From the NCBI GenBank assembly GCA_947311845.1, contig CAMZMU010000071.1, forward strand, positions 20,819,399 through 20,883,398: a stretch of DNA of 64,000 nucleotides. Reading direction: 5' to 3'. The position numbers and the translations under genes are program-made. The notes under the pieces are model-generated. The model saw nothing but the letters and a program-made list of their open reading frames with translations. It was not told the DNA's origin and did not search any database. Source of the stretch: Poa pratensis (taxonomy: Eukaryota; Streptophyta; Magnoliopsida; Poales; Poaceae). Positions 36,132-48,500 of the stretch are shown in pieces (the stretch's first letter is position 1; each line of letters starts with the position of its first letter).

Positions 36132-36882
36132 ATGGAAAACAACAAAAAAATTAGAGATCTTTATGAACTTTATATTGAATTAGGACATGATGCTTTTGAA
36201 GAGAAAATTAAAAAATCTATGGAAGTGTGTTTGCATAATAGTGATAGCAATGTTATTAGCATGAATTCTTTGAACACCATTATTGCTAATGCTATGGAAA
36301 AGTCTAAGCTTGGGGAAGCTGGTTTTGATGAATATGGTATTTTTAGTCCCCCAAGTTTTGAGGAGAAAATTTTATTTGATGATACCTTGCCTCCAATTTA
36401 TGATGATTATAATCATTGTGATGTTTTCAGTCCACCTACTATTGAGGATATAGTTTATGTTGATTATGATATGCCTCCTATTTATGATGATTACAATGAT
36501 GGATGTGATAGTTTTACTCCCACTATTACTAATGAAACTGTTTTTTACTTATGTGGAGAGTATTGATACTTTTATGCATATGGATCATGGTAAGAATGTT
36601 TCATGTGATGGTTATATTGTGGATTTTATCAATGATGCTACTGAAAGTTTTTATGAGAGAGGGAGACATGACTTCATATACCACAATAATATTAAGTCTC
36701 CTCTCTTTTTGTTGAAAATTTTGAAGTTGCACTTGCTTTGCCTTCCTATGCTAGTCACTTTGTGCTTTATTGATTTATTTTCTTACAAGATCTCAATGCA
36801 TAGGAAGTGGGTTAGACTTAAATGTGTTTCACATTTTTCTCTTGATGCTCTCTTTTGCATTTCAATTCTTGTTCCTATGTGA
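36132..36882 (+). pseudogene. E2 ORF: uncharacterised protein with PPIYDDYN repeats, one frameshift
   Basis: The frame starts at ATG 36132 and is open to 36566. Near 36540, in a T run, the reading appears to move to the frame that is open to 36882. The first part is helical and charged. The middle has a tandem peptide repeat of about 29 residues with cores LPPIYDDYNHCDVFSPP and MPPIYDDYNDGCD. The C-terminal part shares a block with E0 (60771-61076): DATES-FYERG, then PLFLLK, LPMLVT and a final KISMHRKWV. No zinc knuckle, protease, RT or integrase is visible. Function unknown. Confidence 0.6.
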
Positions 36883-37467
36883 GCATCATTAAAACTATCA
36901 TGGCTGTCCAGAAAACAGATTCCTAAGCTTCACTGCGAAAAATGTTAAAAATCACACAAAAGGAATTTTGACCTGAAATTTTACGACAGCAATCTTCAGT
37001 TATTAATACACATTTCATTAGTTCAAAATTTTCTGATTTGAGCAACGTAAGTGCCTCTGAAAATTCACTCTTTACGGGCTGTCCAGTTTTTGACAGATTC
37101 TGTCTTTATTTTGCATTACTCTCATTACTTGTGTTTTGTGTAGTTCTATTGATCAAAGGGCAATGCACAACCATAGTAACAGTAGCTAATGTTTAGAATC
37201 AACTCATGATATGTCTTTGCTGTACCTATGAGGATTTAATTTATGGAGACACTAACCCCTCTAATCAAGTTTTATGTTGAGTTTTGTGTAAAGAGAATTT
37301 TTCAAATGGAAGAGTTGAGGGTGATGAACAAAGATCAAGAGGGACAACCACTCAAGCTTGGGGATGTTACCCCTAGACTCACCCAACATATATCAAATAA
37401 GTATAAGAATTCAAGCTTGAGGATGCCAAGCCACCTCACTCCAACCATCTTGATAACAAGTAAGTAA
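36883..37467 (+). other. E2 internal non-coding sequence
   Basis: No ORF with recognisable content. Two copies of the AAGCTTGGGGATG-type motif are present (37354-37366 and, with one change, 37413-37425). Confidence 0.5.
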
Positions 37468-37513
37468 GCCTAGCTACATGGCTATAAAGAAAGCGCTTTA
37501 CGGGAGACAACCC
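37468..37513 (+). other. Conserved non-coding block shared by E0, E1 and E2 (E2 copy)
   Basis: Begins gcctagcta, ends agcgctttacgggagacaaccc. It matches 61161-61206 in E0 and 58140-58097 (minus strand) in E1. Its position downstream of the element ORF suggests a cis-acting RNA signal (inference). Confidence 0.7.
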
Positions 37514-39805
37514 GGTTGTTTTTATTTTCTTTGTGTCCTCTTGCTGTAACAAGAGACTTAGTGTTTAGTTTAGTTTCTGGAATGTTTAATAAAGTGCCAA
37601 GTTTTACTCATTTTGGTTTGAAGAAGTTGCTTATAGCGTTCGGAGATTTTATTTCTGCACGAATCTGTGTACGGTATGATTTTTAATTCCTATTCTGTAT
37701 CTCCGAATGAGCTCATATTTAAACTGTAGTTGCAAATTGTCATCCTATCTATGCATGAATGTTTTCGGAATTTTTCGACAAAGTTAAGTAGGGTAGAAAA
37801 ATACGTTTAGCTGCTGCTGTTATTCTGGACAGATTCTGACCCATTTTGTTTGTTGCATGCTTAGAACTTTTAACTTGAACCTTTTTTATCCAATTGAGTT
37901 TATGAGTAGGCATACAACATTATACACTTTCTGGACATTCATATGAATTTTTGTCTAAGGATTATATGCAGCAAGAAATCTATTTGTTTATCACTACTAA
38001 TGCACCCCACAGAAAAAGAAATGGGAGAAACGGTGTTTTGAAGTTTTTTCACAGGGATTAGAGGAGATGCACCAAGAGCTATCCAAGGATGGTGAAGACC
38101 ATAAGCTTGGGGATGTGAAGACAACCCCACTGGACCTACACACTCTCGGTTTGCACACGTCTAACTTCTGTTTTTCGATCGAAACACTTTATCGCATAAA
38201 CTTGGAGCGTCTTTTTGTTCGTTTTGGTTTGATTTTTATTTTGTGAGACCACCACACTATCATTTATATATGAGAGAGCTACTGGAAATTTGGGTTGAAT
38301 TATGTTGGATGCTATTATTAGATTGGAAAAAGGGATGTTGGAGTTGATTTTAAAAGATACATATAGTTGCATAATTCATGAACTTGTTAATGAGTAATAA
38401 TTTGCAAGTGTTTTATCAAGGGCTATCTTTTATTCATGTTTTGATGTTGAATGTTATTTTACCTTGTTTAACATGGATTAGTTAGTTCTATGGACACTCA
38501 TGCATGCATTTAGATGGTCAACTTTCTCCCTCTTGCTAGCCCAAAAATTCCAACAAGTAAAACTTGTTTCCAACACCTTCAACCAAAGCTTTTCCAGTGA
38601 GTCCACCATATCTACCTATTAGCTTTATGCTATTCCGAGTATGTTTATCATGATATTTGTGTTATCTATACCTCTGAATGAAAATGCTTATGTTGTTGAT
38701 TATTATGGGAAAAGTTGGTTATAAATCTCTCTCGAACTTGATGCACACTTTACTTTTATTGCATAAATGAAACATGACCCATTGTGATTAAAATTATGAT
38801 GTTGTGGGCTTGACAAATGTCTTTGGTTGAGAGTTAGCTCATATGTGCTGTCACATGGCAAGCTTTCAACATGCACTTCATTTCATTTAGTTGATATCAT
38901 GTACTTACGTTTATGGATGCTTACCATGGGTGAAATAAATGTGGAAATGAAGTATGTTTAAATGAGTTCGTATAAATGGTTAGAGAGACGCCTGGGCCGC
39001 TAATCTAAGCCATGCATCATTCATGGTGGAAATTTACTTACATGCTATGGTGAACCTTCTGTGATACACCTTACAATAAAAAGCTATCTAATGGTAAATA
39101 AAAAGGGTGTTGAGATTGTTCATTGTGTTTGTTTGTCTTGTCATTTTGATATGGGCTTGTTCCATATCCTGGGACAAGAGGTACCACAGTTGACGCTCTT
39201 AATGATACTATTATTACTTACAATGATATTTAACTTGAACTTGCTTTGTTTCCCAAGATGAGTAACACATGGAGTAGGTACTTGTATTCAAGGGGCATGA
39301 GACTTTCAACCTGTACTTTGTCAAGCACACTAAACTTTAATCATTCAAGATGCTATGATAGGGGAATGAGAGCTTGACACCAAGGATTACCACATTGCAA
39401 TCATTAACTTAAGTAGAGAAGTTCAGAAGTTAGATGAAATTTATTCATGCTTTACCTCTACTCATATATATCTTTCCAAAGTGTCCACCTTTTATATTCA
39501 GATTTTCATCAATACTCTATGGCCATTATAGGATGTTCTTTCTTTTTCATTATGCATACCTGTGGTCCATAGTACTTTCTTTTATGTTACACTTTGATAA
39601 TTATCATTGAACATCCTTGCATTGAATACTTGATATCACTTCATAAACTATCTTGTACATTGCTACTCCTTTGAAGAATGAATCATTTGACTCTATGTAG
39701 CAATAACTTCATCACTTCATTCATAACATGTGCCTTACAATATTATATGATCAAGATTATGATGGTAGCATGTCACTTCAAAAATTATTTTGTTTTTATC
39801 GTTTA
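37514..39805 (+). other. E2 3' non-coding region
   Basis: About 2.3 kb, AT-rich, without supportable ORFs. It contains another AAGCTTGGGGATG motif at 38103-38115. Confidence 0.5.
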
Positions 39806-39842
39806 CCTACTCGAGGACGAGTAGGAACTAAGCTTGGGGATG
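39806..39842 (+). promoter_or_regulatory. E2 hairpin plus polypurine tract
   Basis: cctactcgaggacgagtagg (39806-39825) is a perfect 8-bp stem with a 4-base loop. It is followed by AAGCTTGGGGATG (39830-39842) and the 3' LTR. Confidence 0.8.
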
Positions 39843-39844
39843 CT

Positions 39845-41472
39845 TGATACGTCCCAAACGTATCTATAATTTTTGATGTTCCATGCATGTTTTATGTCAA
39901 TTGGCACATGTTTTATATACACTTTATATCATATTATGACATTTATTGGATTAACCTACTAATAGTTGCCAAAGTGCAAAATCTTCTTGTTTTCCTATTT
40001 GTTGTGTAGGAATTATCAAAAATACAAAAGGAAACCTTGTTGGAGTCAAATTGGGACTTTCCTGAAATCTGTCTGAGAACTGTTTACGGAGATTGTCAGT
40101 TTGACCCTCGAAGATGGCGTCCAATGGAAATCAAATTAAAGAGAAAGTTGTCACAATTTTCCATACGAAGATTTTAAGCCCGAGATTAGCCCAATCGGAG
40201 TTCGGACGCGGCCTGTAGGCCCGTTTTGGTGGAACCCTAAAAGGGGGTGACGGAAATCCGAGAGTTCATATAAAGAAGGAAACCCTAGGTCGTGAAGGGC
40301 CACCAAAAGCCACGAATTTTCCTCCTCTTGGCAGCCGCCAAGGAGGGGGAGGAGCTCCTCCATTGCTGCACCATCACCACGGAAGAAGAAGGGGGGCCAA
40401 GGGCCGCCGCCACCGCCGCTCGTTGTCGCCGCGCCGTGGCTGCTGCGGGCCGCCGCCTCCACTCCGGGCTGCACCTCTTCATCAACCTCTCCATCAAGTG
40501 TGCTCACCATGACCATGTGTGAGTAGTTTTCACCGAGGCTGAGGGCTCTACCGGTAGCTATGTGGTTCATCTCTCTCTCCCATGGTGTGATCTTTATGTG
40601 ATCATGAGCTTTGTAATCTAGTTGGATCCATGGATGTTACTCTTCGTTATCTTATGAATTATGCTACTCAAGTGGTTTTATTAATGTAATCTCCGGAGTC
40701 ACCTTTGTCCCATGGTGCGAAGTTGACAGTGTGCGCACCGTGTGTGACTCTTAGGCTAAAGATTACAGGAATACTTATCATGAGTTGTTCTTTTGTTGGT
40801 TGTCACTATAAAATTGTGGTGTTTGTTTAGTACTATTTTGGGGCGCTCATAGTGACATTGGGGTTCCCTAGATGTGGAAGACAGACTTTAAGGTGTGCTT
40901 TTGCAGCCCTACACGATGGTCTTGGTGTTCTATGATATTGTGGTGTTTGTTCACTCAGATTTTAAGGTGTGCTCTTGTAGCCCTACGCAGTAGATTGGTA
41001 TTTCTATCCAACGGGAGAATAGTTCAGAGCAGCATAGTGAAGAGGAAATATTTATGTATTCAATTATATTATTATTGTTGGGAGTGTCCACTAGTGAAAG
41101 TATGATCCCTAGGCCTTATTTCCAAGCATTGAAACACCGTTTGCTCTCACTTTGTCTCATGTTTGCTTGCTGCCATTTTTATTTCAGATTGCAATTACCA
41201 CTTATAATCATCCATATTACTTGCATTTCACTATCTCTTCGCCGAACTAGTGCACCTATACATCTGACAAGTGTATTAGGTGTGTTGGGGACACAAGAGA
41301 CTTCTTGTATCTTAATTGCATGGTTGCTTGAGAGGGATATCTTTGACCTCTACCTCCCTGAGTTCGATAAACCTTGGGTGATTCACTTAAGGGAAACTTG
41401 TTGCTTTTCTACAAACATCTGCACTTGAAGGCCCAACACTGTCTGCAAGAATAAAAGCGTGCATAGACATCA
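39845..41472 (+). repeat. E2 3' LTR
   Basis: Same length as the 5' LTR (1628 bp). The differences are concentrated in the last 330 bases, with two in the GC-rich centre. Confidence 0.93.
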
Positions 41473-41478
41473 GTTGCT

Positions 41479-42682
41479 CACGGAGACCTAGAGCGCTTTT
41501 GAGGAGGCTCATCATTGGAATATACAACCCAAGTTCTATAGTGTAAATTCCCCACATAGTTATACTAATGAAACATGAAAACTCTCTCAAATGAAACATA
41601 GGTGCTAAACATGAGCACAAGTGTGTATAAAGGATAGTGATGTTGCCCCCTCTCTCTTTTTCTTTTTTTTCTTTTTTTTCTTCTTTTTGCTATTTCTCTT
41701 TTCGATGGCCTCCATGGCTCTTTTCACTTTTCTCTCCCTCACTAGTAGGGGCAACATCCTAACATGACAACACACTTTTTGTACAAAATAACTCATAAAG
41801 AACAAAACGTGATGTATAAAATTGAATGCCTCTGCCAGTGTAGCAGGATGTGCGATGATCCAGCGTAACATGGGTAAACCACACGTCAGCTGTATAGAAT
41901 CATGCAAAGCAATATATAACAATGATAAATAACAACAAGTCATGTAATGTATGATGGAAGTTGCATGGCAATATATCTCGGAACAGCTATGGAAATGCTG
42001 TGATAGGTAGGTATGGTGGCTGTTTTGAGGAAGATGTATAGGCTTATGTGTAGGAGAACAAGAGGAAGTCCTCCCACGGGATTTGGATGTACTGGCAAAG
42101 TATGCACAAACTCTCAAGGTGAGAAGAGGGCAATGCACAGCACCGAAGAGGCTGGCAAAATTTGGATGGTGGAAGTGCCAAAACCGTTGCTTAACATTAG
42201 TCAAAAAGAACTCACAAGTTTATTGCAAACGACTAGCAGGTTCAACATTAAGAGCATGATTAAATTTTACTCCAAGGAGGGCCATTCACGGTGGTACAAG
42301 TACCCCGTTAGATCCTTCGACCTTAACACGTAGGTATGTTAATTACGAATTACTTTCAGACATGAAAAGCTATCAAGACAAACTACACCTTCAACAATTT
42401 TAGCAGAGTTTGTAGTACGACACAAGCTTTAAAGACAACAATCCACTAATGATTTTAACTTAAGTAACCAGCAAGCATTTACATCTATTGATTAATACCT
42501 CAAAACATTTGCAAGGAATTAAGTTATCAAAGTTCAATCATCTACAAGACTATGCAATTTTTATCATACCATTACCACATGCATAACATTTTCTGTTCCA
42601 ACCAAACGCCAATCAACTTATTTAATAAACTGTCAAAAAAGTATAAGTGAAGTAAGAGAGTACTTTCTTCAACAGAAGTAAT
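41479..42682 (-). other. E1 internal non-coding sequence between E2 and E3
   Basis: No recognisable coding sequence. On the E1 sense (minus) strand there is a purine-only tract of about 40 bases (41688-41646), close to a second polypurine-like region. Minus-strand open frames across it are low-complexity artefacts. Confidence 0.5.
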
Positions 42683-42687
42683 AGCTC

Positions 42688-43643
42688 TGTCGGGGGGCTG
42701 CCCCCAGGTAGGGCAAAGAGGTGGTGTTAAGAGCTGTAAAGAGTGGGCCGGATCAAGGTCAAGCCGGATCACTTGGGCCGGATCCCTTGGACCGGATCAC
42801 TTGTGAGAGTCGGTTGGCTCTCAATCATGCTAAAGTGCAGGGAGAGGCCAAAAGGCATCAGACAAAGTCTAGCCGGATCATAGGAAGGGATCCGGCTTAA
42901 CCTAGCCGGGTCGGTCAGGAAGGATCCGGCACAGGGCAATGTCGGATAATGCACAAGGGCCAAGTAATGTCAGTAAGTTCACGGGTCCTGCAGGTCTCCT
43001 GCCCGAGGCTCAGAAGACAGCCAGGTCGAGCCACGGGTTTTCCGGGTCGCAAGGCCCTAGGCGCTGACTCGGCTATTTCGGGAAAGGGCAGTGGCCTAGG
43101 CTCCGGTGGGCTACGCTGGCTTAAGCTCAAAGAGGAAAAGATAGACCTGCCGTTGGACTGACGATGAGCTGGACTGAGTGACAGTAGCCAGAGCTTGTCC
43201 TGTTCCTCTTGTCCATGCCATTGTCATCTCCGGCCAGGGGCAGAATGGTAATCCGGTTAGTGTATAAATAGACCAGCACATCCTCCAGGGCGAGGGACGA
43301 CGAAGAGAAGCCTCATTTCCCCCCTTGCTCCATCTTCCTCCTAGAGCTCTCACCATTGTTGCTTCATACAGCTCAAGGAGCACTTTGTACTTGTGATCAT
43401 TGAGATATAAAGAGAGTAGGCTAGTGCTGCAGTAGGGGTGTTACCTCCACAAGAGGGCCCCGAAGCAGGGTACATCTGGTGTGCTTTGGTTGTTCTTGGT
43501 TTTGCTCGTTCTTGCTTGTTCTTGCGTGTTCTTCGTGTTCTTCATGCGTGCTTCTTGAGCGCGCACACCCCGGATCCCCCAACGTCCTAGCGAGCCCCCA
43601 ACTTAAGCCATCCTATGGCATCTGCCGTGACACCACCACGACA
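42688..43643 (+). repeat. E3 5' LTR
   Basis: Starts tgtcggggggctgccccc, a small inverted repeat, and ends ccaccacgaca. A TATA box lies at 43263-43270. Confidence 0.95.
43263..43270 (+). promoter_or_regulatory. TATA box of the E3 5' LTR
   Basis: TATAAATA, in a context conserved in the 3' LTR (56750-56757). Confidence 0.65.
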
Positions 43644-43645
43644 GT

Positions 43646-43663
43646 TGGCGCCCACCGTGGGGC
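43646..43663 (+). other. E3 primer binding site
   Basis: tggcgcccaccgtggggc follows the LTR end after two bases, a form common in Tat-type elements. I did not assign the primer tRNA. Confidence 0.7.
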
Positions 43664-44641
43664 AAGCAGTGGCGTTGGCTGGGGTTTCCATCCGGACGGG
43701 TTCCGTCACCAGCTCCGGCGTACGCGTGCTGTCAGGGCTCGTCTGCAACTACGGCGGGTTCACCTTCATCAGCGACAACGCCGGCTGCTTCGCGGGAGGG
43801 CCACTCCCTGTGGATGGATGCTTCATCCAGTTCGGCAGCTTCCTCACCTACGTCACCACCGAGCTTGTCCGCGAGTACCCGGCGCAGGTGCTCGTGGCCG
43901 AGGACCCTCCTTCTTTCCGCGCAGCTCTCGGACGGCGTAGCGCTCGCCCCGGGAGTAGCGTGGAGGTGATGATGACCGGACCAAGTGCTGGAGCAGGCAA
44001 AGGAGATGCCGGCAATAGCATGCCCGAGGTACTGGTCACGCCAACCGATCCGGTGGACAAGCCGGCTCGGACGGCGAAGTTCCCAAAGGAGAAACCGGAT
44101 CCGGTTGGCCCACTTGGCATGTCAAGTAGGGAGGCTCCCTTAGAGGATGTCCTGGAAAAGTTATCTCGGCCAGTGGCACCTGGGGCAAACGTAGAGTCCA
44201 CTATAGCTGAGTTAGAGGCAGAGCGCCTGAGGTTGCAAAGAGAAGCCCGGTTAGTGGTGAGTCTAGGCAAGCATTTGATAGAGACATGAGAGAATATAAT
44301 GCTGCCAATGGTATCACCGATGGTTTCACTCCGGTAGCGCCTCACCACGCAAGAGAGCAGATTTGCGTAACAGGGGTAAGGACCTCAATGACGAGTTAGC
44401 TAGAGCCGCAAGATCGAGCTCGAGTAAGGCTACTAGTCATAGATCGGGTACAGGCAAGCCGGTGTATAGCTCCCCGGCCAAGAATCTTAGGGCTGCAGCG
44501 GCAGCGCGAGCCGAGTTGACCACATTAACCGGGGATGCTTGGCGCAAGCAGGCAGAAAGGGTCAATGAGCTGGTTGATGTGTGTAACCGGCAGAATGAGG
44601 CTTACCGGAAGCTAATCCGGACGCTGGTGGTTCTCGGGTAG
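43664..44641 (+). pseudogene. E3 gag N-terminal region, broken frame
   Basis: An open frame through the primer site ends at 44289, and a second open frame covers 44363-44641 before the main gag frame starts near 44721. The first contains a globular stretch, then a Pro/Ser/Lys-rich linker and a helical Glu/Arg-rich end. Two frame changes separate these parts, so the N-terminus of gag cannot be translated continuously here. Confidence 0.6.
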
Positions 44642-44720
44642 TAGTGTCGGCTAAGGCGTTAGCCAGAGATCCAAGGGGCAAGCGTCATCCCCGCATGTCG
44701 GAGCTGACCGGGCCCAAAGC

Positions 44721-46265
44721 GTGAATTCGGGCAAGAGCAAACAGCTGCAGGCCTATGATGCTGAGTATGCCGGCAAGCAGCTAGCTGCTCAAGGAAGAGG
44801 TGGCCAGAGCAGAAACAATGGCGGACAAGGCAATCCGGGAGCCGGAAGGGGTAATTCGGCTGGCCGAGGTCAACCACCTCGTCCTCCTGGGCAGAATCAA
44901 CCCCGGCAGGAGCAGCAAGTAATGGTGCAAGCGCAGCAGCAAGGTGGTGGCCAGGCGGGCTACCGCTATGATGATGGTAATTCGGCTATGGCGCGAGCCG
45001 GATACCAAACGTATGATAATGCACTTGCATCCAGGCTGGGACCTCGGACATTGGATCCGGATGATCAGCGTCTCAGGTTGGATAGGATTTACCAGTCCGA
45101 GAAGCTGGAAGAGCAAGGCCCACCAGGTCCTCCATGCTTTGGGCCTCGGATCATGAATGAGCCGAATGTGCCGTTGTTTCAGCTTGGCCGAATCACAAAG
45201 CCGTATAACGGCAGCACTAAGCCGCAGGATTGGCTGATAGACTATGTATCCTCGGTGCACATTGCGGGGGGCAATCGCCGATGGGCGGTCCGGTATCTCC
45301 CGCATATGTTGGAAGGGCCAGCCCGGATTTGGCTGAATAACTTACCAGAGGGTAGTATCAACTCTTGGATGGATTTGGAGCAGGCGTTTTACAGCAACTT
45401 CTCCAGCACTTACAAGAGGCCAAACCGACCTCAGCTCTTGTCTGCGTGCAGGCAGGAAGAGCGGGAGACAGACCGAGAATTTTTGACTCGGTGGAGCAAC
45501 ATTCGCAATTCTTGTGAAGGTGTCGTGGAGGAGCAGGCCATTTCTTGGTTTGCGCAGGGTTGCCGACATGGCACCCCGCTTTGGCAGAAGCTCCAGAGGG
45601 ATATGCCAAAGACCCTGGCGGAAATGATCCGGATAGCAGATACATATGCTCTTGGCGATCCGACGCAGCCAGCGTTGGATGTGGTGGGAACAAGCAGGAG
45701 GCAACCGGTCAACAACCGAACTGGACCATTGAGGCCCAGTGACCGACATGAGTTCGGTTATAAGAGGAGAGATCCGGATTATAGATACGGTTCAGATCAG
45801 GTTGCTGCAGTAAATATGGATCATCCTGATAGCCAGAGACCAAAAAATGAGGGTCCAGCTTGGAGGCCGAATCAAGGTGCCTGGGCAAAGAAAGTGTGGG
45901 ATGGACCGAGTCCACCTCTAACTTTTGAGGCAATGATAGATGGGCCTTGCCGTTATCACACAACAGACCCACGCAAGCCGGCCAATCATTCAACTCGGAA
46001 TTGTAGCTGGCATCATCGCATCCAGGCGGAAGGTCAGAGAGGGCCACCTCAGAGAGGTGCTCCTAGACCGAATTTCAGGCCAAATACGCCTTTATCCGGA
46101 GCCAATGCAACCCCGGTGAACGAAGGAGCTCCAAGGCCGGCAGCCACAAAGCCGGTTAACCTGGTAAATATGGGAGGCAACAACAACAATGCTGGTCCGA
46201 GTCGGCAAGGTGGATACCCCGGAAATGATTACAAGGAGCTCATCAAAGTTATGTGGTTTTTGTGA
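44721..46265 (+). CDS. E3 gag core (retrotransposon capsid-like domain), 514 codons
   Basis: Open from 44721 to 46265. A Gln/Gly-rich N-terminal linker is followed by the capsid-type domain, with motifs such as PQDWLIDYVSSV, RYLPHMLEGPARIWLNNLP and FYSNFSSTYKRP, consistent with Retrotrans_gag. A Cys/His stretch lies in the C-terminal third (CRYHTTDPRKPANHSTRNC). The protein would form the virus-like particle that packages element RNA. The frame ends prematurely where a T run near 46258 moves the continuation to another frame (46253-46462). Confidence 0.85.
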   Translation: MNSGKSKQLQAYDAEYAGKQLAAQGRGGQSRNNGGQGNPGAGRGNSAGRGQPPRPPGQNQPRQEQQVMVQAQQQGGGQAGYRYDDGNSAMARAGYQTYDNALASRLGPRTLDPDDQRLRLDRIYQSEKLEEQGPPGPPCFGPRIMNEPNVPLFQLGRITKPYNGSTKPQDWLIDYVSSVHIAGGNRRWAVRYLPHMLEGPARIWLNNLPEGSINSWMDLEQAFYSNFSSTYKRPNRPQLLSACRQEERETDREFLTRWSNIRNSCEGVVEEQAISWFAQGCRHGTPLWQKLQRDMPKTLAEMIRIADTYALGDPTQPALDVVGTSRRQPVNNRTGPLRPSDRHEFGYKRRDPDYRYGSDQVAAVNMDHPDSQRPKNEGPAWRPNQGAWAKKVWDGPSPPLTFEAMIDGPCRYHTTDPRKPANHSTRNCSWHHRIQAEGQRGPPQRGAPRPNFRPNTPLSGANATPVNEGAPRPAATKPVNLVNMGGNNNNAGPSRQGGYPGNDYKELIKVMWFL

Positions 46266-46768
46266 CCGAGCCAACTGACAAGAAAAGTCAGCTGCGAAGG
46301 GCGAAGGAGGTGAATGCAGTCACACCAGCAGTCCCAAAATACCTGAACTGGTCCGAGCAGGAGATCACTTGGAGCAGGGCTGATAATCCCAGGGTTATGC
46401 CAAGCCCAGGAAACTACGCACTGGTGGTGGATCCGACTTTGGTTGGACCAAGATTAATGTGAAATTCACTCGAGTCTTGATTGACAATGGCAGTGCTATA
46501 AACATCATGTATCGGGACACAATGGTCAAGTTGGGTTATTCGCCGAATCAGTTGCAGCAGAGCAGTTGCACCTTCCATGGTATAGTACCCGGGGTGTCTT
46601 GTTCCCCAATGGGTAAGATCTGGGTAGATGTGCTGTTTGGTACCAAGGACAATCACGACTTGAGAGTCTCGAATTCGAGGTGGTAGACTTGGAGAGCCCA
46701 TACCATGCTCTGCTCGGCAGGCCGGCATTAGCCAAGTTCATGATATCCACTCATGTGCCTACCTCAAG
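46253..46768 (+). pseudogene. E3 gag C-terminus and aspartic protease, frameshifted
   Basis: Successive pieces lie in three frames: 46253-46462, 46459-46686, and another from about 46660 on. The active-site-like motif LIDNGSAINIM (about 46477-46509) and the later LLGRPALAKF-type block mark the retropepsin domain that cleaves Gag-Pol. Two frameshifts make it non-functional as written. Confidence 0.75.
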
Positions 46769-48247
46769 ATGAAGATGCCTGGCCCGAATGGTATCATCAC
46801 CGTTGCGGGAGATTACAAGAAGGCCATACAGTGTGCCACGGTCGGTTCCACCTTAGCCGAGTCGTTGGTGATCCAAGCTGAGAAGAGCAAGATGCATGAA
46901 GTAGTGGCGATGGCGAAGTCAGCTCAGCTCGGCGTGCTGGCTATGACCAATCCGGATGCAGGTGCAACATTTGAGGTGCCCAAGGAGACAAAGAAGATCC
47001 CCATTGACCCGGAGAATCCGGAGCGCATGGCCATCATTGGTGCCGGGTTGGGCGAGAAATAGGAAAGCGCGCTCTGTCACTTCCTCCGTGAGAATCGGGA
47101 TATCTTTGCATGGTCGGCTAAGGACCTGCCTGGTGTTCCGAGGGAGTTGGCAGAGCACTCTTTATTTGTCAGGCCGGATGTGAAGCCGGTGAGGCAACCG
47201 ACTCGGCGTCTTTCAGACGATCGAAGAAAAGTGGTGCTTGATGAGCTGGCTAAGCTACTTGCAGCCGGATTCATTATGGAGGTGTTGCATCCAGACTGGA
47301 TATCCAATCCGGTTCTGGTAGAGAAGAAGAAGGACGAACCAGCGGTGATCAAGGTGTGGCGCATGTGCATCGACTTCACCAACCTGAACAAGGCGTGCCC
47401 GAAGGATCCCTTTCCTTTACCTCGGATTGATCAAGTGATCGATTCTACTGCTGGGTGTGAGTTGTTGTCTTTTATTGATGCGTACTCTGGTTTTCACCAG
47501 ATACCACTGAACCCCAAAGATCAAATAAAGACTGCTTTTATTACCCCGTATGGGGCGTATTGCTATCGTGTCATGTGTTTCGGTTTGAGAAATGCCGGTG
47601 CAACTTATCAGAGATGTATGCAGAAATGCTTACACTCTCAAATGGGCAAAAATGTGCAAGTGTATGTCGATGATATCGTCATCAAAACTAAAGAAAAACG
47701 CACTCTCCTCGAGGATCTCGAGGAAACATTTGTGAACTTGAGAAAGTATCGGTTAAAATTGAATCCGGATAAATGCACCTTTGGTGTCCCGGCTGGAAAG
47801 TTGCTCGGTTTCCTTGTATCGAGCCGAGGTATTGAGGTGAATCCGGCTAAGATCCGAGCCATAGAAAACATGAAATTGCCTAAATGTCTAAAAGATGTAC
47901 AAAAGTTCACCGGGTGTCTAGCCTCGTTGAGTCGGTTTGTGAGTCGGCTAGGAGAAAAAGCCTTGCCCTTGTATCAATTGATGAAAAAGAGCACCGGGTT
48001 CACATGGACCCCGCAGGCAGACTCGGCTTTCAATGAATTAAAAAAGATGTTGTCCACTGCACCAATTTTGGCATCACCTTTGCCGAATGAGCCAATGCTA
48101 CTTTACATTGCGGCCACTAACCGGGTCGTAAGTGTGGTGATAGTGGTAGAGCGAGAAGAGGAGGGTAAATCCGTGCAGAGACCGGTGTACTATTTAAGCG
48201 AGGTGATCTCAACCTCAAGCAGAATTATCCTCACTACCAGAAGATGA
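46769..48247 (+). pseudogene. E3 reverse transcriptase, interrupted by TAG
   Basis: One frame runs 46769-48247 except for an in-frame TAG at 47060-47062, where relatives probably have CAG (a C-to-T change, inference). RT blocks seen: CIDFTNLNKACPKDPFPLP, LSFIDAYSGFHQIPL, ITPYGAYCYRVMCFGLRNAG and the catalytic YVDD at 47663-47674. The thumb and connection follow (GFLVSSRGIEVNP). The frame is lost near 48210 at the start of RNase H. RT copies element RNA into cDNA. Confidence 0.88.
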
Positions 48248-48500
48248 CATATGGTGTATACCTGGCGGCCAAGAAGTTGAAACATTACTTCCAGGAGCAC
48301 CCGATCACCGTAGTATGCGAAGCTCCAATCTCGGAGATCATTGGGTGCAAAGATGCGACTGGCCGAGTTGCCAAATGGGCAATAGAAGTGTCTCCTTACA
48401 CCCCGCATTATGAGAGAAGAGATGCTATCAAGTCTCAGGCTTTACCGGATTTCCTTTGTGACTGGGCCGAGATGCAGTATGAGCCACCAAGCCAGATTAC
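48213..48500 (+). pseudogene. E3 first RNase H segment, shifted frame
   Basis: The continuation of the RT polyprotein in another frame shows MTYGVYLAAKKLKHYFQEH and the region leading to a second frame change near 48500. This is the connection/RNase H part between RT and the second RNase H. Its catalytic acids are not clearly preserved, as is usual where a second RNase H is present. Confidence 0.65.

Larger units (their letters stand above)
34394..41472 (+). mobile_element. E2: recent non-autonomous LTR retrotransposon inside E1, 7.1 kb
   Basis: The LTRs, 34395-36022 and 39845-41472, are each 1628 bp. The direct repeat gttgct flanks the element (34389-34394 and 41473-41478), giving a 5-6 bp target duplication depending on whether the LTR starts TTG or TG. 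The primer site is at 36033 and the polypurine tract at 39830-39842. The internal region (3.8 kb) has one uncharacterised ORF and no pol. I counted about 11 differences between the LTRs (0.7%), or roughly 0.25 million years at 1.3e-8 per site per year, making this the youngest insertion here. Confidence 0.93.

Noticed and set aside
41605..42204. 199-codon minus-strand ORF in the E1 internal region
   Set aside because: It runs through a purine/lysine homopolymer tract and has no retroelement motif. It is a non-coding part of E1.
44781..45749. Long minus-strand ORFs opposite E3 gag
   Set aside because: They are shadows of the gag codon pattern. The protein sequences have no domain, unlike the true antisense gene at 51330-55110.
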